Shown piece by piece: positions 54,381 through 62,937 of a stretch of 64,000 nucleotides of DNA. The notes beneath the pieces were generated by a model. The model ran no database searches. It was not told the DNA's origin and saw only the letters and a list, made by a program, of their open reading frames with translations. The position numbers were made by a program, and so were the translations under genes. Source of the stretch: Salinicola halophilus. GTDB lineage: Bacteria > Pseudomonadota > Gammaproteobacteria > Pseudomonadales > Halomonadaceae. The DNA lies in assembly GCF_003206155.1 (NCBI RefSeq), contig NZ_PZJV01000006.1:384266-448265 (forward strand). The letters run 5' to 3'. Position 1 is the first letter of the stretch. Each line of letters begins with the position of its first letter.

Positions 54381-54908
54381 ATGTCCGACACAGCCAGGCC
54401 ACAGCAGACCGACCGCCGCGAGCCGTTCACGCGCGATGACCTGCCCCGGCGGGCGGGGCCGCGTCCTGCCACGACCGACACCAACCCCCATACGCAGCTC
54501 GACCAGCAGCCGGAAGCGCCGTTGAGCCAAGAGATAGAGGAGAGGGTCGGACGGCTTGCCGGGGTCGTGCTGGCGCCCAGCCGTCGCGCCCCCCCGAACA
54601 CGACGGGGTTCTACCTGAAACCCGAATACGCCGAAGGCCCGGCGGACGGTTTCATGCTGAAGACGGAGTTCGCGCACCTGCATCCGGTGCCCGACGTCAG
54701 CCTGCATTTGACGCTGCCGGAGCCCATTCGAACCCAGGCGATCGAGAAAGGGTGGGCGGAGCCGCATCCACTGGCCGGGCAACCGACGATTTCGCACCTC
54801 ATCGTGCTGCTCTACGCCCCGCGTGACAGGCAGGAGCTGGCGGTCGTCCACTCGCTCATCGAGGCGTCGTGGGCGTACGCCCGTACCGGCAGCGTCAGCG
54901 CCGCCTGA
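54381..54908 (+). CDS. DUF5519 (luciferase-domain family) protein
   Basis: About 175 aa. The C-terminal half (TEFAHLHPVPDVSLHLTLPE, AIEKGWAEPHPLAG, LIVLLYAPRDRQELAVVHSLIEASWAYAR) matches the small DUF5519/luciferase-domain family; function unknown. The N-terminal 60 residues are polar and probably disordered. ATG 54381 is preferred; the frame is open to 54321. Confidence 0.65.
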   Translation: MSDTARPQQTDRREPFTRDDLPRRAGPRPATTDTNPHTQLDQQPEAPLSQEIEERVGRLAGVVLAPSRRAPPNTTGFYLKPEYAEGPADGFMLKTEFAHLHPVPDVSLHLTLPEPIRTQAIEKGWAEPHPLAGQPTISHLIVLLYAPRDRQELAVVHSLIEASWAYARTGSVSAA

Positions 54909-55082
54909 CCCGTTGGCGCCGCGCGTAAGCGTTGCGGGTAGACGTGGTGAAGAGACGTTGTGAAGAGACGCCGCCATCGATGGCGACGGCGCCCACGGCA
55001 TCGGCCCGTAGCGGGCAACGGGCGCGTTAACGCGATGGGCGCGATACCACTACGCTGAAGGCTCGCCCGCTGGAGAGACTTC

Positions 55083-55976
55083 ATGAACACTTTCGCCTTC
55101 TCGCCCGGCCACGGCCCGGGCCGCCCCGACGTCGCCGGGTTCTACGACCCCGACACCTTCAGCGTGCAGTACGTGGTCATCGACCCTGCCACGCGCCGCT
55201 GCGCGATCGTCGACCCGGTGCTGGATTTCGACGAGAAAGCCGGCGCCACCGCCACGCATCAGGCCGACGCGCTGCTGGCCTACGTGGAACGGGAGTCACT
55301 GGAAGTCGAGTGGATTCTGGATACCCACCCCCACGCCGATCACTTCTCCGCCGCGCACTACCTGCACGAGCAGACCGGCGCACCCACCGCCATCGGCCGG
55401 CCGATCACCCAGGTGCAGGCACTCTGGAAGACGATCTACCACTGGCCGGATTTGCGCGACGACGGCAGCCAGTGGGATCGCCTCTTCGACGACGGCGACA
55501 CCTTCCAACTCGGCGAGATCGACGTGCGCGTGATGCACTCCCCCGGGCATACGCTGGCCTCGATCACCTACGTGGTCGGTGACGCCGCCTTCGTTCACGA
55601 CACCCTCTTTCAACCCGACTTCGGCACCGCCCGCGCCGACTTCCCCGGCGGCAGCGCCAGCCAGCTCTGGCACTCGATTCAGGCGATTCTCGCCCTGCCC
55701 GACGACACGCGGCTCTTCACCGGCCACGACTACCGCCCCGGCGACCGCGAACCGCAGTGGCAAAGCACCGTGCGCGAGCAGCGCGAGAGCAACAAGCACC
55801 AGCTCGGCGAACTCGACGAGGCGGACTACGTCGAAATGCGTAACCGCCGCGACCGCGAACTGCCGATGCCCAAGCTCATCCTCCACGCCCTGCAGGTCAA
55901 CATCCTCGGCGGGCGCCTGCCCGAGCCCGAAGCCAACGGTACGCGGTATCTGAAGATCCCGCTGGATGCGCTGTAG
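55083..55976 (+). CDS. Metallo-beta-lactamase-fold hydrolase (Blh-like)
   Basis: 297 aa. The metal-binding motif THPHADH (about residues 79-85), MHSPGHTLASITY, the bridging Asp region VHDTLFQPDFGTARADFPGG and GHDYRPG match the persulfide-dioxygenase/Blh (beta-lactamase-like hydrolase) group. These act on thiol-linked sulfur or quorum-type substrates; which one cannot be told. The stop codon runs into a 12-G tract. Confidence 0.83.
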   Translation: MNTFAFSPGHGPGRPDVAGFYDPDTFSVQYVVIDPATRRCAIVDPVLDFDEKAGATATHQADALLAYVERESLEVEWILDTHPHADHFSAAHYLHEQTGAPTAIGRPITQVQALWKTIYHWPDLRDDGSQWDRLFDDGDTFQLGEIDVRVMHSPGHTLASITYVVGDAAFVHDTLFQPDFGTARADFPGGSASQLWHSIQAILALPDDTRLFTGHDYRPGDREPQWQSTVREQRESNKHQLGELDEADYVEMRNRRDRELPMPKLILHALQVNILGGRLPEPEANGTRYLKIPLDAL

Positions 55977-55987
55977 GGGGGGGGGGG
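55976..55987. repeat. Homopolymer of twelve G at the end of the hydrolase gene
   Basis: The last base of the TAG stop is the first of twelve consecutive G. Length change would not alter the protein, because the stop precedes it, but could affect downstream transcription. Such tracts are uncommon and slippage-prone. Confidence 0.9.
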
Positions 55988-56193
55988 CGGTAGTGACTGC
56001 GGCGGTGTTCTAGCGCGCTCGCCATCAGTCGGCGGGCGTGACAGAGCTCTATCCTCTTCACCAGTGACTTTTGTAGGAGGCGGCAGATTGGACAGGCCGC
56101 ACGATATCTGCGAAAACCCGGATAACACTCGTTTACATGAGAGTCTCGGATTTGGCGCAGGTTGCTAGTAGCAACATCCGCTACCACGAGTAG

Positions 56194-56368
56194 ATGGTGG
56201 CGAACGGTGCTCAGCGCATACTGGATGGCGTGTTCCTGCTGCGCGTGGACAACGAATTGCGGCTGGCGGCTGATCAGCGATAACCCGGCGTACGAGCGGG
56301 AGATGGTGCAGCCTGAGGATATCGAAGTGATTAGGCAGTGCTGGAGAAAGGTGGGCAAGGTTTTTTGA
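56194..56368 (+). pseudogene. Remnant of a phage-type S24 (CI/LexA-like) repressor
   Basis: Two adjacent frames together resemble the C-terminal end of a self-cleaving phage repressor: GAQRILDGVFLLRVDNELRL from ATG 56194 (stopping at a TAA at 56281-56283), then in another frame LISDNPAYEREMVQPEDIEV ending at 56368. The S24 family has this order (DGVFLLR, then SDNPAYE), with a segment between that is missing here. Just upstream lies GTTGCT-AGT-AGCAAC (56161-56175), an operator-like inverted repeat. The rest of the 55988-56472 gap shows no gene. Confidence 0.6.
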
Positions 56369-56472
56369 GCCGCTAGATACATTTACATAAAAAAGATTTA
56401 TGGATCTGCAGCGAAACGATAAACCATAAACTGATTATCGGGCGAAGACCCGGATACGCGAGAGTATCATAC

Positions 56473-58257
56473 ATGGAAACATTTATTGCTAATATTACAA
56501 TAATCAACTACCGGTCGTTTTCACAAGAATGTCAAATAGTTTTGGGTCCGCTAACGTCACTAGTTGGTTATAATAATGCGGGAAAGTCGAATATCCTGAA
56601 CGCCATTGAATGGCTGATATCCAACGGCTCTCTCAGCGAGCAGGACTTTAATAATTGCGAAGCTCCGGTGGTAGTGTCTGCAGAAATTGAAGGGGTATCT
56701 GAATGCTCGCTCGGACGTTTAGGCTCGACACATCGCAAAAAAATAGAAAAATACATTCGGGATGATAAGTTGGTTATAAAGCGCGTTCAAGCTGAACCTG
56801 GACTTCGTGCGACTGCCAATAAGTGGAGCTTGCTAGACCCTGAAACTGAAGAGTGGGATGAAAATCCTGCAGGCATTGATGCCGCCATCAAGAAGCTTTT
56901 TCCAGATGCAATCCGTATAAACGCTATGGACGATGCCGCTGCAGATGCCTCGAAAGCAAAAACTTCTTCTACAATAGGTAAACTGTTGAAGGAGGTTTCA
57001 GGTGCGGTAGTTGAAAAGCATCAAGGCGAAGTGGACTCCACTCTCGGAGTCGTTCGTGATCAGTTGTCCGCAGAAGGGATCGGGCGATTCTCGGCACTGA
57101 ACGATATTGATGAAAAAATGAATGAAAGCGTATCTACTTTTTTTCCTAGAGTAAGTGTCAAGCTCGATATTCCCGTTCCTGATATGGAGGAGATGTTTGG
57201 CTCAGGGACTATTAAAATCTACGAGGACAATGCTGAAATCGGGCGGCCGATTACCTATTACGGTCACGGCTCGCAGCGATCAATTCAGATGGCGCTTGTC
57301 AAACTATTAGCGGATATTCGCGCGTCTTCCCAAGATCAGGAGAATCCATCCACAAGGCTACTGTTAATCGATGAGCCTGAGTTGTATCTACACCCGTTTG
57401 CAATTGATATTCTCTTTGAAGCATTCAAATCACTTACGCATGCTGGGTACCAAGTTGTCTATTCTACCCACTCCGCACAACTCATCGATAAGTCAATTGC
57501 GCCCTCAGTGGTCCTAGTTAGAAAGTCTCCCGAGCGCGGCACATATGTGCGAAAGCCATTGACCATTGCCGCTCACGAGGTTGTCAATAAACCTGAGCAT
57601 TTGCAAGAAATTATCTATTCGCTAAGTCAAGCTACTCAGATATTTTTTTCCGAGACGGTATTGGTTGTTGAGGGTAAAACGGAGCAGCGTATTATTCCAT
57701 TGCTATATCAGTCCCTAAATAGCAAGGCGCTTGCTGTTAATCATATTGGTGTCGCTGATTTGTCGGGTAAGGAGCTTTTTCCTAAAGCGCACAGAATCCT
57801 CAGTTCCATGGACATTCCTTTTAAATTTGTGGCCGATTTGGATTTTGCTTTTAAGTTGGCGCACGAAAATGATTTCCTAGATTCGTCAGATTCTGACTAC
57901 CAAGCGCTACTCGCCATTCTCAAAAGCTTAGAGGTTCAGCAGCTAATAGCTCTAGATGATAAGGGCCATCCCAAAACTAAAAAATCTCCATGTTCAGCAG
58001 AGGAGGCTTATCATCTACTAGCTACTCAGCCGGAGGCACACCAGCATGTTAGGAACATTCATCAGAAGTTGCTAGAGCATGAAATTTGGGTTTGGCCGTT
58101 AGGCTCGATCGAGAATCACATCGGCAATGACAGCAAAGATGAGCTTGGTTTAGTTCGCTATATGGATCAATTGAGGTCACATGGAGTAGAAGCCATTTGT
58201 CCCGACCCAGAAGGAACGCGCCGTTTCGTGACGTGGATCGACGAGCCGTGGTTATGA
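56473..58257 (+). CDS. OLD family ATP-dependent nuclease (class 1 type, orphan)
   Basis: 594 aa, predicted defence nuclease. The ABC-type ATPase has Walker A GYNNAGKSN (about residues 32-40), a signature-like YYGHGSQRSIQMA near 268, Walker B LLLIDEPELYLHP near 294 and STHSAQLID. A C-terminal TOPRIM nuclease follows (VLVVEGKTEQRIIPLL near 397 and FVADLDFAFK near 456). The gene is clearly AT-richer than its neighbours, which indicates transfer. No UvrD-like partner (as in Gabija) is next to it, so it looks like a stand-alone OLD. A chromosomal repair role is less likely. Confidence 0.85.
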   Translation: METFIANITIINYRSFSQECQIVLGPLTSLVGYNNAGKSNILNAIEWLISNGSLSEQDFNNCEAPVVVSAEIEGVSECSLGRLGSTHRKKIEKYIRDDKLVIKRVQAEPGLRATANKWSLLDPETEEWDENPAGIDAAIKKLFPDAIRINAMDDAAADASKAKTSSTIGKLLKEVSGAVVEKHQGEVDSTLGVVRDQLSAEGIGRFSALNDIDEKMNESVSTFFPRVSVKLDIPVPDMEEMFGSGTIKIYEDNAEIGRPITYYGHGSQRSIQMALVKLLADIRASSQDQENPSTRLLLIDEPELYLHPFAIDILFEAFKSLTHAGYQVVYSTHSAQLIDKSIAPSVVLVRKSPERGTYVRKPLTIAAHEVVNKPEHLQEIIYSLSQATQIFFSETVLVVEGKTEQRIIPLLYQSLNSKALAVNHIGVADLSGKELFPKAHRILSSMDIPFKFVADLDFAFKLAHENDFLDSSDSDYQALLAILKSLEVQQLIALDDKGHPKTKKSPCSAEEAYHLLATQPEAHQHVRNIHQKLLEHEIWVWPLGSIENHIGNDSKDELGLVRYMDQLRSHGVEAICPDPEGTRRFVTWIDEPWL

Positions 58258-58269
58258 ACTTCACACCTT

Positions 58270-58926
58270 ATGTGTAGCCGCTTTTCCCTCTACAGCACTT
58301 ACCCGCGTTTCGCGCACCGCATCGGTGAGCTTCGCGAGGACGAGCCGCCGGCGCCACGCTACAACGTGGCGCCGGGGACGTGGATCGGGGCGATTCGTCG
58401 GCGAACGGATGATCCGCAGCTGACATTCGATAGCGTGTGGTGGGGCTACCAGCCACAGTGGGCGGGGGAGACGGCGCCGACGCCGATCAACGCCCGCGTG
58501 GAGACGGTGGCGACATCCCGGTTCTATCAGGCGGCGTTCCAGCGGCATCGCTGTCTGATTCCGGCCGACGGCTGGTTCGAGTGGCTGCCCGGTTCGAGTC
58601 CGAAGCAGCCGCACTTTCTCTGCCGGGCGGATCGTGAGCCGTTCTTCTTCGCGGGCATCTGGACCGAGCGCGCCGATGGCAAGCCGGGCGTGGCGATTCT
58701 CACCGAACCCGGTCGCGGTTCGGCGGCGGAAGTGCACGACCGCATGCCGCTGGTGCTCACCGATGAAAGCCTCGAACCCTGGCTCGACCCGGCACTGACC
58801 GACCGCGACACGCTGCGCCGTTTCGTGCGGCACGTGTCGGCTGATGCGTTCACGCACTGGCCTGTCTCGACCCGCGTCAACAAGCCGGGTGAGGGCGATG
58901 ACGAAAGCCTGCTGAATCCCGCCTAG
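58270..58926 (+). CDS. SRAP domain protein (YedK/HMCES family)
   Basis: 218 aa. It protects abasic sites in single-stranded DNA by covalent attachment through Cys2. Expected residues are visible: MCSRFSLY (Cys2), VWWGYQPQW, INARVET, HRCLIPADGWFEW and the active-site-type H in VHDRMPL. ATG 58270 lies 12 bp after the OLD stop. It overlaps the end of convergent umuC by a few bases. Its position beside umuDC fits a DNA-damage role. Confidence 0.9.
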   Translation: MCSRFSLYSTYPRFAHRIGELREDEPPAPRYNVAPGTWIGAIRRRTDDPQLTFDSVWWGYQPQWAGETAPTPINARVETVATSRFYQAAFQRHRCLIPADGWFEWLPGSSPKQPHFLCRADREPFFFAGIWTERADGKPGVAILTEPGRGSAAEVHDRMPLVLTDESLEPWLDPALTDRDTLRRFVRHVSADAFTHWPVSTRVNKPGEGDDESLLNPA

Positions 58927-60200
58927 GTTCTCACCCCGGGTATCTCCCCCCACCGCGTCGTATATCGGTCCGAGCGGTGCGCACAGCGCAGAAACCACGC
59001 CGCACCCGGCGTCGGGGTGCCGATCTTGACGGTGCCGCGGCCCATTTTTTGATTGAGCTCGTCCATCACACCCATCAGCTTTTCGCTGCGCTGGCGCCGG
59101 TCGTCGTCCGGCGGGGCGCTGAGTAGCGAGAGCTGCTCGGTGCCGGGCTCGCAGAACTCCATCAGCATCACGCCGCCTTTCATGTAGTGCCGGTTGGGCA
59201 GGTGCAGGCGCTCGAGCACCTGGATAGCGGCGGCGGCGATCTCGCGGCTGTCGTCGGTGGCGTGGTCCAGCTCGATGATCATGCTGGGGTTGTGCTGGGC
59301 GTGGTCCTGTCGGTGCGGGTTGGTGCGCAGAAAGACGAGCACGGCGCGGCAGAGCGAGCCCTGCCTGCGCAGCTTCTCGGCGCTGCGCTGGGCGTGCTGG
59401 CGAATCGCTTCGCGCAGTTGGCGCTTGTCGTTGGTGAGCTTGCCGAACGAGCGGCTGGTCATGATGCGCTCGCGGGCGAAGTCCATGCCCATCATCTCGA
59501 TGGCGTCGACCTCCTGCAGCTCGAGCACGGTGCGCTCGAGCGTCACCGAGAACTGCCGGCGGATCGCCTTGGCGCTCTGCTGGCGCAGGTCCCAGGCGGT
59601 TTCGATCCCCAGGCCGTTGAGCGTCTTCGTCAGCCGGCGGCCGACGCCCCAGACATCACCCAGCTCGAAGCGCTGGAGCAGACCCTTGGTTTGCGGGCTG
59701 TCCGGGTAGAGCACGCAGACGTTGTCGTAGCCGGCGATCTTCTTGGAGGCGCGGTTGGCGACCTTGGCCAGCGTGCGGGTGGGGGCGACGCCGACGGAGA
59801 CGGGAATGCCGGTGTACTGCTTCACCTGCCGGCGCAGCTCGCGGGCGTGCGCTTCGAGCTGGCCGGGGGCGAAGCCCGAGAAATCCACCCAGCACTCGTC
59901 GATGGAGTAGGGGTCGATGCCGGCGCTGAACTCTTCGAGCACGGCCTGCACGCGGGCGCTGATGTCGCCGTAGAGTTCGTAGTTGCTGGAAAACAGCGTG
60001 ATCTCGCCGCGGCGCATCTCGTCGCGCAGATGGTGGGCGGGGGTGCCCATCGTCACGCCCATCGCTTTGAGCTCGTTGGAAAGCGCGATGACGCAGCCAT
60101 CGTTGTTGCTCATCACGCCGACGGGGCGGCCCTCGAGATCGGGCCGGAACAGGCGCTCGCAGCTCACGTAGAACGTGTTGCAGTCGACGATGCCGATCAT
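58923..60200 (-). CDS. umuC: DNA polymerase V catalytic subunit UmuC
   Basis: Y-family translesion polymerase, about 425 aa. MIGIVDCNTFYVSCERLFRP carries the first catalytic Asp, and YSIDECWVDFSGF the second acidic pair. The palm, fingers and little-finger regions and a C-terminal UmuC-specific part are complete. ATG 60200 overlaps the umuD stop by 4 bp. The frame is open further upstream only inside umuD. Controlled through the LexA box before umuD. Confidence 0.93.
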   Translation of the reverse strand: MIGIVDCNTFYVSCERLFRPDLEGRPVGVMSNNDGCVIALSNELKAMGVTMGTPAHHLRDEMRRGEITLFSSNYELYGDISARVQAVLEEFSAGIDPYSIDECWVDFSGFAPGQLEAHARELRRQVKQYTGIPVSVGVAPTRTLAKVANRASKKIAGYDNVCVLYPDSPQTKGLLQRFELGDVWGVGRRLTKTLNGLGIETAWDLRQQSAKAIRRQFSVTLERTVLELQEVDAIEMMGMDFARERIMTSRSFGKLTNDKRQLREAIRQHAQRSAEKLRRQGSLCRAVLVFLRTNPHRQDHAQHNPSMIIELDHATDDSREIAAAAIQVLERLHLPNRHYMKGGVMLMEFCEPGTEQLSLLSAPPDDDRRQRSEKLMGVMDELNQKMGRGTVKIGTPTPGAAWFLRCAHRSDRYTTRWGEIPGVRT

Positions 60201-60640
60201 ACGGGGAACTCGACGTGACCCGAGCGCACCACGCCCCATATCTGCGTCTCGACGTCGTTCATGGGAATCGGCGGGTAGCGCTCGCCCCCGGAGCAGAGCA
60301 GATCGTACTGCCCGCGCCGCACCCACGCCTTCACCGTCAGCTCGCCTTCGACCAGCGCCACGACGATATGCCCGGGGCGGGGCGTGATCGAGCGGTCGAC
60401 GACGAGGTAGTCCCCCTCGCCGATGCGGTACTCCTCCATCGAGTCCCCCGTGACCTGGAAGATGAACGAGGCCGCCTGGTGCTTGATGTAGCGCTCATTG
60501 AGATCCAGCGAGCGCCCGGCGTAGTCCTCCGCGGGGCTGGCGAAGCCGGCGATACCCGCGCGCAGCAGCACCCCTGCGCAGGGCACCGCGCGGTGCGGCG
60601 GGTCATGTCGGGCGGCGCCGACGAAAGTGAGCGGAAACAT
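60197..60640 (-). CDS. umuD: DNA polymerase V protease subunit UmuD
   Basis: 147 aa, S24 peptidase that self-cleaves upon contact with RecA filaments. Ser67 in VTGDSMEEYRI and Lys104 in EGELTVKAW form the catalytic dyad. The N-terminal cleavage region lies around CAG (residues 21-23), upstream of GFASPAEDY. ATG 60640 is 24 bp from the LexA box. A decayed second copy of its 3' end lies at 63074-63262. Confidence 0.93.
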   Translation of the reverse strand: MFPLTFVGAARHDPPHRAVPCAGVLLRAGIAGFASPAEDYAGRSLDLNERYIKHQAASFIFQVTGDSMEEYRIGEGDYLVVDRSITPRPGHIVVALVEGELTVKAWVRRGQYDLLCSGGERYPPIPMNDVETQIWGVVRSGHVEFPV

Positions 60641-60663
60641 GGCGCATCGATCCTCCCCAGGAA

Positions 60664-60683
60664 TACTGTATGTGCGTACAGTA
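60664..60683 (-). promoter_or_regulatory. LexA (SOS) box of umuDC
   Basis: TACTGTATGTGCGTACAGTA contains the CTGT-N8-ACAG core (60666-60681) of gammaproteobacterial LexA sites with perfectly paired arms. It sits directly upstream of umuD and should repress umuDC until DNA damage. Confidence 0.93.
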
Positions 60684-60725
60684 TTGTTCGAAAGGCAGGG
60701 GTTGGGCAATGCCCTTTGCACACCA

Positions 60726-60898
60726 GGCTTTGTCTAAAAAATGTCTGCGCTCGACCATACGGCGTTAAAAATGGGCCGGTGCGTCAGTCCGATCAAGATG
60801 CTCATTTACATCCTCGTAAACTGGCGCGCCAGCCCGGTCCCTCTTTCGCCAATTTTTGCCTTGTGTGGGCTTCGCTCGTCGACTTTTGAGTAGCGCCT
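60726..60898 (+). repeat. Full-length copy of a dispersed palindromic repeat
   Basis: It begins GGCTTTGTCTAAAAAATGTC and ends near TCGACTTTTGAGTAGCGCC. The inner parts GGCGTTAAAAATGGGC and the later CGCCAATTTTTGCC can pair imperfectly, so the element could form a large hairpin. Its two ends match the short copy at 9984-10041. No coding frame is convincing. Following DNA (60899-61154) holds nothing I can name. Confidence 0.55.
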
Positions 60899-61154
60899 AG
60901 GGGGTCCTCGCAAACCTTCCATACCGGTCGGCCATGCCTCCTATGGCACGACTGGCCGCTTATCTCTGCCCCCTCCTTGGCTACCGACTACCGTTGCGCT
61001 CCTGGTACGCGGGTTCTTCTTCATGTCACTGGCGAGCCGCCCCTCGAAAGAATGACTCCGCCTGGCGTGTTGACGACGTTCAGCGTCTGACGGTTGCTGT
61101 CCATTTTGAACGGGCGTACATTATTTTTGGACACCTCGGGAAATTGGACGCGCT

Positions 61155-62171
61155 ATGTATCAAGACGAGTGGATGATCATGGAGGTCGCGGTCGAAGCGG
61201 TGCGTGGTGAGACCGACCTGGACATTCGCAACACTAGCGTGGACGACCCGGAGGGGACGTTCAGAGTGAAAATCGATGAGCACTGTTTCGAGGCGACTGT
61301 GAAAAAGTGGTCACCGTTTCTCACAGGAAAGATTCTTAGGCAGATGAGTAAGTCTTCCGACTATCTGCTGGTCACCGATTACGTGACGAATGGAACTGGC
61401 AAGAAGCTACGGGCCCAGGGTGTTCAATACATCGATGCGGCCGGCAATGCTTACATCGATCGATCCGGCTTGAAAGTTCACATTCGTGGCAATCCTCGCC
61501 CGGCGCTATTGCTAGAAAATAGCGATCAGAAGCCGGCCTCAGGAGCTTTCCAGCGTAAGGGCCTGGTGGTGGTCTATAACCTGCTCATGAAGCCAGGTTT
61601 AACGGGCGAATCCTTGAGAACGATCGCGGCTAAGTGCGATGTAGCACACGGCACCGTCAACAACGTGATGCATTCGTTGAAGAACGGGGGGTTCGTATCA
61701 ATCAACCGCGACAAGCGTCGAGTACTGACGCACGAGCGACGGCTAATGGATCGGTGGGTGGCCGCTTATGGTGAAACCTTGGCGCCAAAGCTTACGATTG
61801 GAGAATTCTGGTGCGAGAGTAATGAGTGGTGGGGTGACTCAGAGGTAGTTGATTACCAAGGCGCGTGGGGGGGAGAGATCGCGGGCAAGTTTTACAGCCA
61901 CTATCTGCAACCGGAGGTCGCAACACTTTATCTTCCAAGGGCCCGCTATGGCGAAGTCATGCGACGTTATCGATTACGTAAAGCCCCTCCCGGCCATCAG
62001 CCCAACGTGCGCCTACTGGAAAAGTTCTGGAGCGATGAAGAAAGAGAACGCGGGTACGTATCGCCACTTCTTGCATACGCCGACCTGATTAATACCGCCG
62101 ACCCACGCAACGCCGAGACAGCAAGGATGATCGATGAGCGCTACCTCGCTGACGATTTCGACGCCGATTGA
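61155..62171 (+). CDS. AbiEi-type antitoxin (type IV toxin-antitoxin)
   Basis: 338 aa. The stretch LVTDYVTNGTGKKLRAQGVQYIDAAGNAYID and a winged-helix part (RTIAAKCDVAHGTVNNVMHSLKNGGFV) match the AbiEi family of antitoxins that repress their own operon and counter AbiEii nucleotidyltransferases. ATG 61155 is used, but no good ribosome site precedes it; later Met codons (61173, 61182) are possible. It overlaps the toxin gene by 38 bp. Confidence 0.78.
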   Translation: MYQDEWMIMEVAVEAVRGETDLDIRNTSVDDPEGTFRVKIDEHCFEATVKKWSPFLTGKILRQMSKSSDYLLVTDYVTNGTGKKLRAQGVQYIDAAGNAYIDRSGLKVHIRGNPRPALLLENSDQKPASGAFQRKGLVVVYNLLMKPGLTGESLRTIAAKCDVAHGTVNNVMHSLKNGGFVSINRDKRRVLTHERRLMDRWVAAYGETLAPKLTIGEFWCESNEWWGDSEVVDYQGAWGGEIAGKFYSHYLQPEVATLYLPRARYGEVMRRYRLRKAPPGHQPNVRLLEKFWSDEERERGYVSPLLAYADLINTADPRNAETARMIDERYLADDFDAD

Positions 62172-62937
62172 GGACAGCGTTCTCGATACGGTGGGAGACA
62201 TGAACGAAATTGCGGCCTCGCTTGCCATCGATTACGTCTTGATCGGTGCCAAAGCGCGCGACATCGTGCTGACGCACCATTTCGGGGCCAAGCCCCAGCG
62301 GGCGACCGCGGACATCGACTTCGCGGTGTACGTGGCAGGGTGGGAAGAGTTCCATCAAACGCACGAAGCCCTGATCGCGAAAGGCTATGAACCAGAGCGA
62401 CAGCAGCATCGCCTGCATTCGCCGGGAGGCGATACCGTGGACATCGTGCCGTTCGGTGGCCTGGCGACTGAAGATGACGCCATTCAATGGCCCCCGGATG
62501 GCCAAATCGTCATGTCCGTCATGGGCTTCGATGAAGCCTGCCGGACCGCTTACCTGGTGAGGTATGAATCGCGGCCGGATATCGAATTCAAAGTGGCCAA
62601 CTTGGAAAGCCAGATTCTCCTCAAGCTTATAGCCTGGAGCGAGAGGGCGCCGAACAAACGAACCAAGGACGCTTCCGATATCAGCTTCATCCTAGGGTCC
62701 TATCATCTGCAGGATCAGGACGGCGATACCTTCTGGAGCCCGGAGTGGTCAGGAGCGATGGAAGACAACGAGTGGAATCACACCTTGGTAGCCATGCAAC
62801 TGCTGGGGCAAAGGGCCGCTTCGTTGGCCTCGGCTGTGACTCACCGCTACGTTAGTTGCCTACTTAACGATCAACTCGATAAACGCGATCTAGAGCGCCT
62901 GGAGAGAGATGAGTCAAGGGAGTTCGAACTCGGCTGA
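62134..62937 (+). CDS. AbiEii/AbiGii-type nucleotidyltransferase toxin
   Basis: 267 aa. The nucleotidyltransferase signature YVLIGAKARDIVL followed by TADIDFAVYV gives the G-x-x-x-R-D and D-x-D pattern of AbiEii-like toxins, and EFKVANLESQILLKLIAW is also typical. ATG 62134 is preceded by AAGGATG and overlaps the antitoxin end, so the pair is co-translated. Expected to halt growth on phage infection, by modifying tRNA or another nucleotide target. Confidence 0.8.
   Translation: MSATSLTISTPIEDSVLDTVGDMNEIAASLAIDYVLIGAKARDIVLTHHFGAKPQRATADIDFAVYVAGWEEFHQTHEALIAKGYEPERQQHRLHSPGGDTVDIVPFGGLATEDDAIQWPPDGQIVMSVMGFDEACRTAYLVRYESRPDIEFKVANLESQILLKLIAWSERAPNKRTKDASDISFILGSYHLQDQDGDTFWSPEWSGAMEDNEWNHTLVAMQLLGQRAASLASAVTHRYVSCLLNDQLDKRDLERLERDESREFELG

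Noticed and set aside
56473-58926. Gabija-type two-gene system
   Set aside because: The gene after the OLD nuclease is an SRAP protein with its own conserved motifs, not a UvrD/GajB helicase.
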